DNA from: Varroa destructor
Lineage: Eukaryota > Arthropoda > Arachnida > Mesostigmata > Varroidae
DNA length: 64,000 nt
Assembly (NCBI RefSeq): GCF_002443255.2
Contig: NW_019211456.1
Span: forward strand, 21,631,061-21,695,060
Direction of reading: 5' to 3'
The translations under genes and the position numbers were made by a program. Positions 62,201 through 64,000 of the stretch are shown here, in pieces; position 1 is the stretch's first letter, and each line of letters begins with the position of its first letter. The notes beneath the pieces were generated by a model. It saw only the letters and a program-made list of their open reading frames with translations, did not search any database and was not told the origin of the DNA.

Positions 62201-62507
62201 GTAAAACAGGTGACAACTGTGCTTTATACACAGAAATTCGGCCGTAATGCGCTTGTGTACTTATTTTACTAGGTGATGAATCAGAATAATAATTTAGATG
62301 TTATACGTTCTCTAAATAAATGAGCGGCTGTGTAAACATAGCTTTTAATGGTTCGCTTCGCAAGGATTTTTATGTAAATCAAAAAAGGATAGAGGGGTTT
62401 TACTGCTCCGAGGGGGCGAACACCCTTGTGAGTTGCGTACAACTTTTCTATTCAGCCATCATTCACTCATATTACAATACTAATGCATATTAGTTATTAT
62501 TCTTAAT
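59293..62507. other. No supportable gene
   Basis: Background only, with short AT-rich ORFs and scattered A and T runs. A GC-richer margin continues from the 59 kb patch to about 59.7 kb. Confidence 0.4.
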
Positions 62508-62993
62508 TTGAAAGCTGCTCATTATCGTTCTTTCAACTATATATTCAATAAACCGAAGGATCCTCCTTCTATAGGGTATAGGTATATAATAGGCCTCCTC
62601 TTTATTTATGCGCCTTGTTCTCCTCGTCCATCATATAATATTTCATCTAGTTTTCAGCTTTGCGGGCAATTCGTCTCAGTAGATGTTATAATGTCTTCGT
62701 TTCCCTTGTCTTCTTGCCCTTCCATTCATACAACCACCGGTTGCAACTTATTCTCGCCCGGTTCGCGTGTAACGCGGCTACCATTTGTCTATGGAAACCG
62801 GAGTTGCCATCGCCTCCGGCTGTTACGGCCTCAACTGTTGATAACCAGACTCGCGAAAAATAATTGCATCCGTCTTGATTTCTATGCTGCCTTTTCACTC
62901 TTCTCGGTACTCTCTACCTCCCTTCCGCCCTACAAAGCCCATACAACACTATTACTAGTATCGGTGGCTCTTCTCAGCCTTCGGTCTTCTTAA
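62508..62993 (+). CDS. C/T-rich ORF, doubtful
   Basis: A 161-codon plus frame in strongly C/T-rich sequence encodes a Ser/Leu/Pro-rich hydrophobic product, as any pyrimidine-rich strand would. The minus strand carries a shorter but better-looking frame, 62898-62686, with mixed charge and purine-first codons (STVEAVTAGGDGNSGFHRQM). Neither has convincing flanking splice sites. Confidence 0.12.
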   Translation: MKAAHYRSFNYIFNKPKDPPSIGYRYIIGLLFIYAPCSPRPSYNISSSFQLCGQFVSVDVIMSSFPLSSCPSIHTTTGCNLFSPGSRVTRLPFVYGNRSCHRLRLLRPQLLITRLAKNNCIRLDFYAAFSLFSVLSTSLPPYKAHTTLLLVSVALLSLRSS

Positions 62994-63212
62994 TCTTCAT
63001 CACTAATTTCTCTTTTAGTTTTTTACTGTGATTTTTTTCTTCAACTTCTATTCCCACTAACACGGCCGTCATCAGCAACAACAACGCAACCATCGTCGTC
63101 GTCATCGTCGATATTATTGTCATTGCCTGACGCGGTCATCATCAACGTGAGCTTTGGTGCCAATATTCGTACGCGCGCGACGATTTCAAACACTGAAAAA
63201 GCCGCATGATCA
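62994..63212. repeat. CAA/GTC-rich low-complexity stretch
   Basis: Contains cagcaacaacaacgc and catcgtcgtcgtcatcgtc between about 63075 and 63110, interrupted trinucleotide repeats upstream of the coding-like tract. Confidence 0.6.
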
Positions 63213-63916
63213 ATGTGTGGGCCGAACCACGCCGCCTGGTCCTTCTGTGCGCTGACTCCTGTTCATAAGAATGGGCGGCCTCACGGTCCACGACCAACTG
63301 GGATCGCTCCTTTTTTTTTTATATTAAACCACAGTTCGGCCCCGTATTTTAGTCTCAGGAAGTACGCGGTCTTCCGTTCGTACCTATACCCCAACGGCAA
63401 AAGGCAAGAGATGAAAAGGATTGGAGAAAGCACCCAGGAGAACAAAGGGTTTATCAGACAATTTCACATTGAGAATCACAAGAATAGGAGAAGGAAGTAT
63501 GAAACACAAAGTGTATGCCAGAGGCTATATTAAATTGTGTATTGTGCTGTTTATACGACGATATTGTATTTTAATTTCGAGCCGAGAAATTATAAGAAGA
63601 ACGAGCGAGGTGAAGCTCACGGATGAGCACAGTGAGGAAATTGGTCACATATTGAGGTCGTTTTGGATGAATAAAGACAAAGGCGGTGAGTGGAAATCGG
63701 TGTAGATGCGCCCTAGATGAGGTTCCTGCTCATTCTGTTATATATGACAATACTCAAAACGCAATATCCTCACAAACACCTTCATTACTGAATACGTTTG
63801 AAATAGAGTGCTTGATGCCAGTAGTAGACGCTCATTCGATGACAAGACTTAAAATGAAGGAAAATCAATTACCTCTACGTGACTTATTGGCATATCGTCA
63901 ATTAACAAACGTCTAG
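63213..63916 (+). CDS. Coding-like tract in three successive frames, product unknown
   Basis: Three plus-strand ORFs follow each other in different frames: 63213-63533, 63421-63705 and 63686-63916. The second contains a candidate exon, 63582-63685, with acceptor ttttaatttcgag and a perfect donor G|GTGAGT (REIIRRTSEVKLTDEHSEE, then RSFWMNKDKG). The third reads DEVPAHSVIYDNTQNAISSQ and RDLLAYRQLTNV, then TAG. The second and third join in phase only across a 31-nt gap starting GTGAGT and ending AG, which is shorter than normal animal introns. It is therefore either a frameshifted pseudogene or mobile-element ORF, or a gene with other splice sites. No motif is recognised. Confidence 0.28.
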
Positions 63917-64000
63917 AACTGTTAATTGTAATTGAAGCGTAAGAGTTATTTTCTTTAGAAGTTCTGGCCTCCGTTTTGTCTTGAATAGAAAAACGAAGAG

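Noticed and set aside
1..64000. Prokaryotic genes, operons, CRISPR arrays, rRNA, or intact retroelement polymerase and transposase genes
   Set aside because: No long contiguous ORFs, no regularly spaced repeats and no recognisable catalytic motifs on either strand. Many listed short ORFs start at GTG or TTG and are background.

Overview
This window reads as eukaryotic, most likely invertebrate, nuclear DNA. It is AT-rich (roughly 60% by eye) and not CpG-depleted. It carries many AT and homopolymer microsatellites and has no operon-like run of long ORFs. No stop-to-stop frame exceeds about 200 codons. An arthropod, perhaps a mite or tick, fits the moderate AT content, the short introns implied by the gene models and the CAGGGTGTCCC-type transposon end at 30.8 kb. 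That assignment is inference and weak. No sequence could be matched to a named gene, and no ribosomal RNA, tRNA, CRISPR array or intact transposon was found.

Gene content must therefore be inferred from open frames plus splice signals. The best models, in which consensus-like splice sites, reading phase and intron sizes agree, are on the plus strand at 39,874-40,745 (four exons, about 172 residues) and 46,509-47,594 (four exons, about 219 residues, 5' end missing). Weaker models or single candidate exons lie at 17-1,450 (minus, four exons), 4,400-4,647 (minus), 8,929-9,377 (plus), 18,935-19,667 (plus), 31,998-32,539 (plus, with a competing minus reading), 36,610-37,114, 44,354-45,357 (plus), 49,032-49,852 (both strands), 58,318-59,292 (minus) and 63,213-63,916 (plus). 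None shows a domain I can name. That is itself a warning: with free choice among AG and GT dinucleotides such models can be threaded by chance, and several compete with equally plausible frames on the other strand. Confidences are set accordingly.

Layout: 0-1.5 kb candidate minus gene; 1.5-8.9 kb mostly empty apart from one candidate exon and an AT microsatellite; 9-18.7 kb little; 18.7-19.7 kb a GC-rich patch with candidate exons; 20-30.7 kb little; 30.8-32.7 kb transposon relic, then the coding-like 32 kb patch; 36.6-38.1 kb coding-like ORFs and a GCT/GCC repeat; 39.8-43.0 kb the best gene model, then a degenerate coding-like frame and a cluster of AT palindromes; 44.3-47.6 kb coding-like patches and the second-best model; 48.9 kb a 17-bp perfect hairpin; 49-49.9 kb coding-like ORFs; 50-58 kb nothing firm; 58-59.4 kb a GC-richer minus-strand patch; 62.5-63.9 kb coding-like tract at the right edge. 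No common pathway can be inferred.
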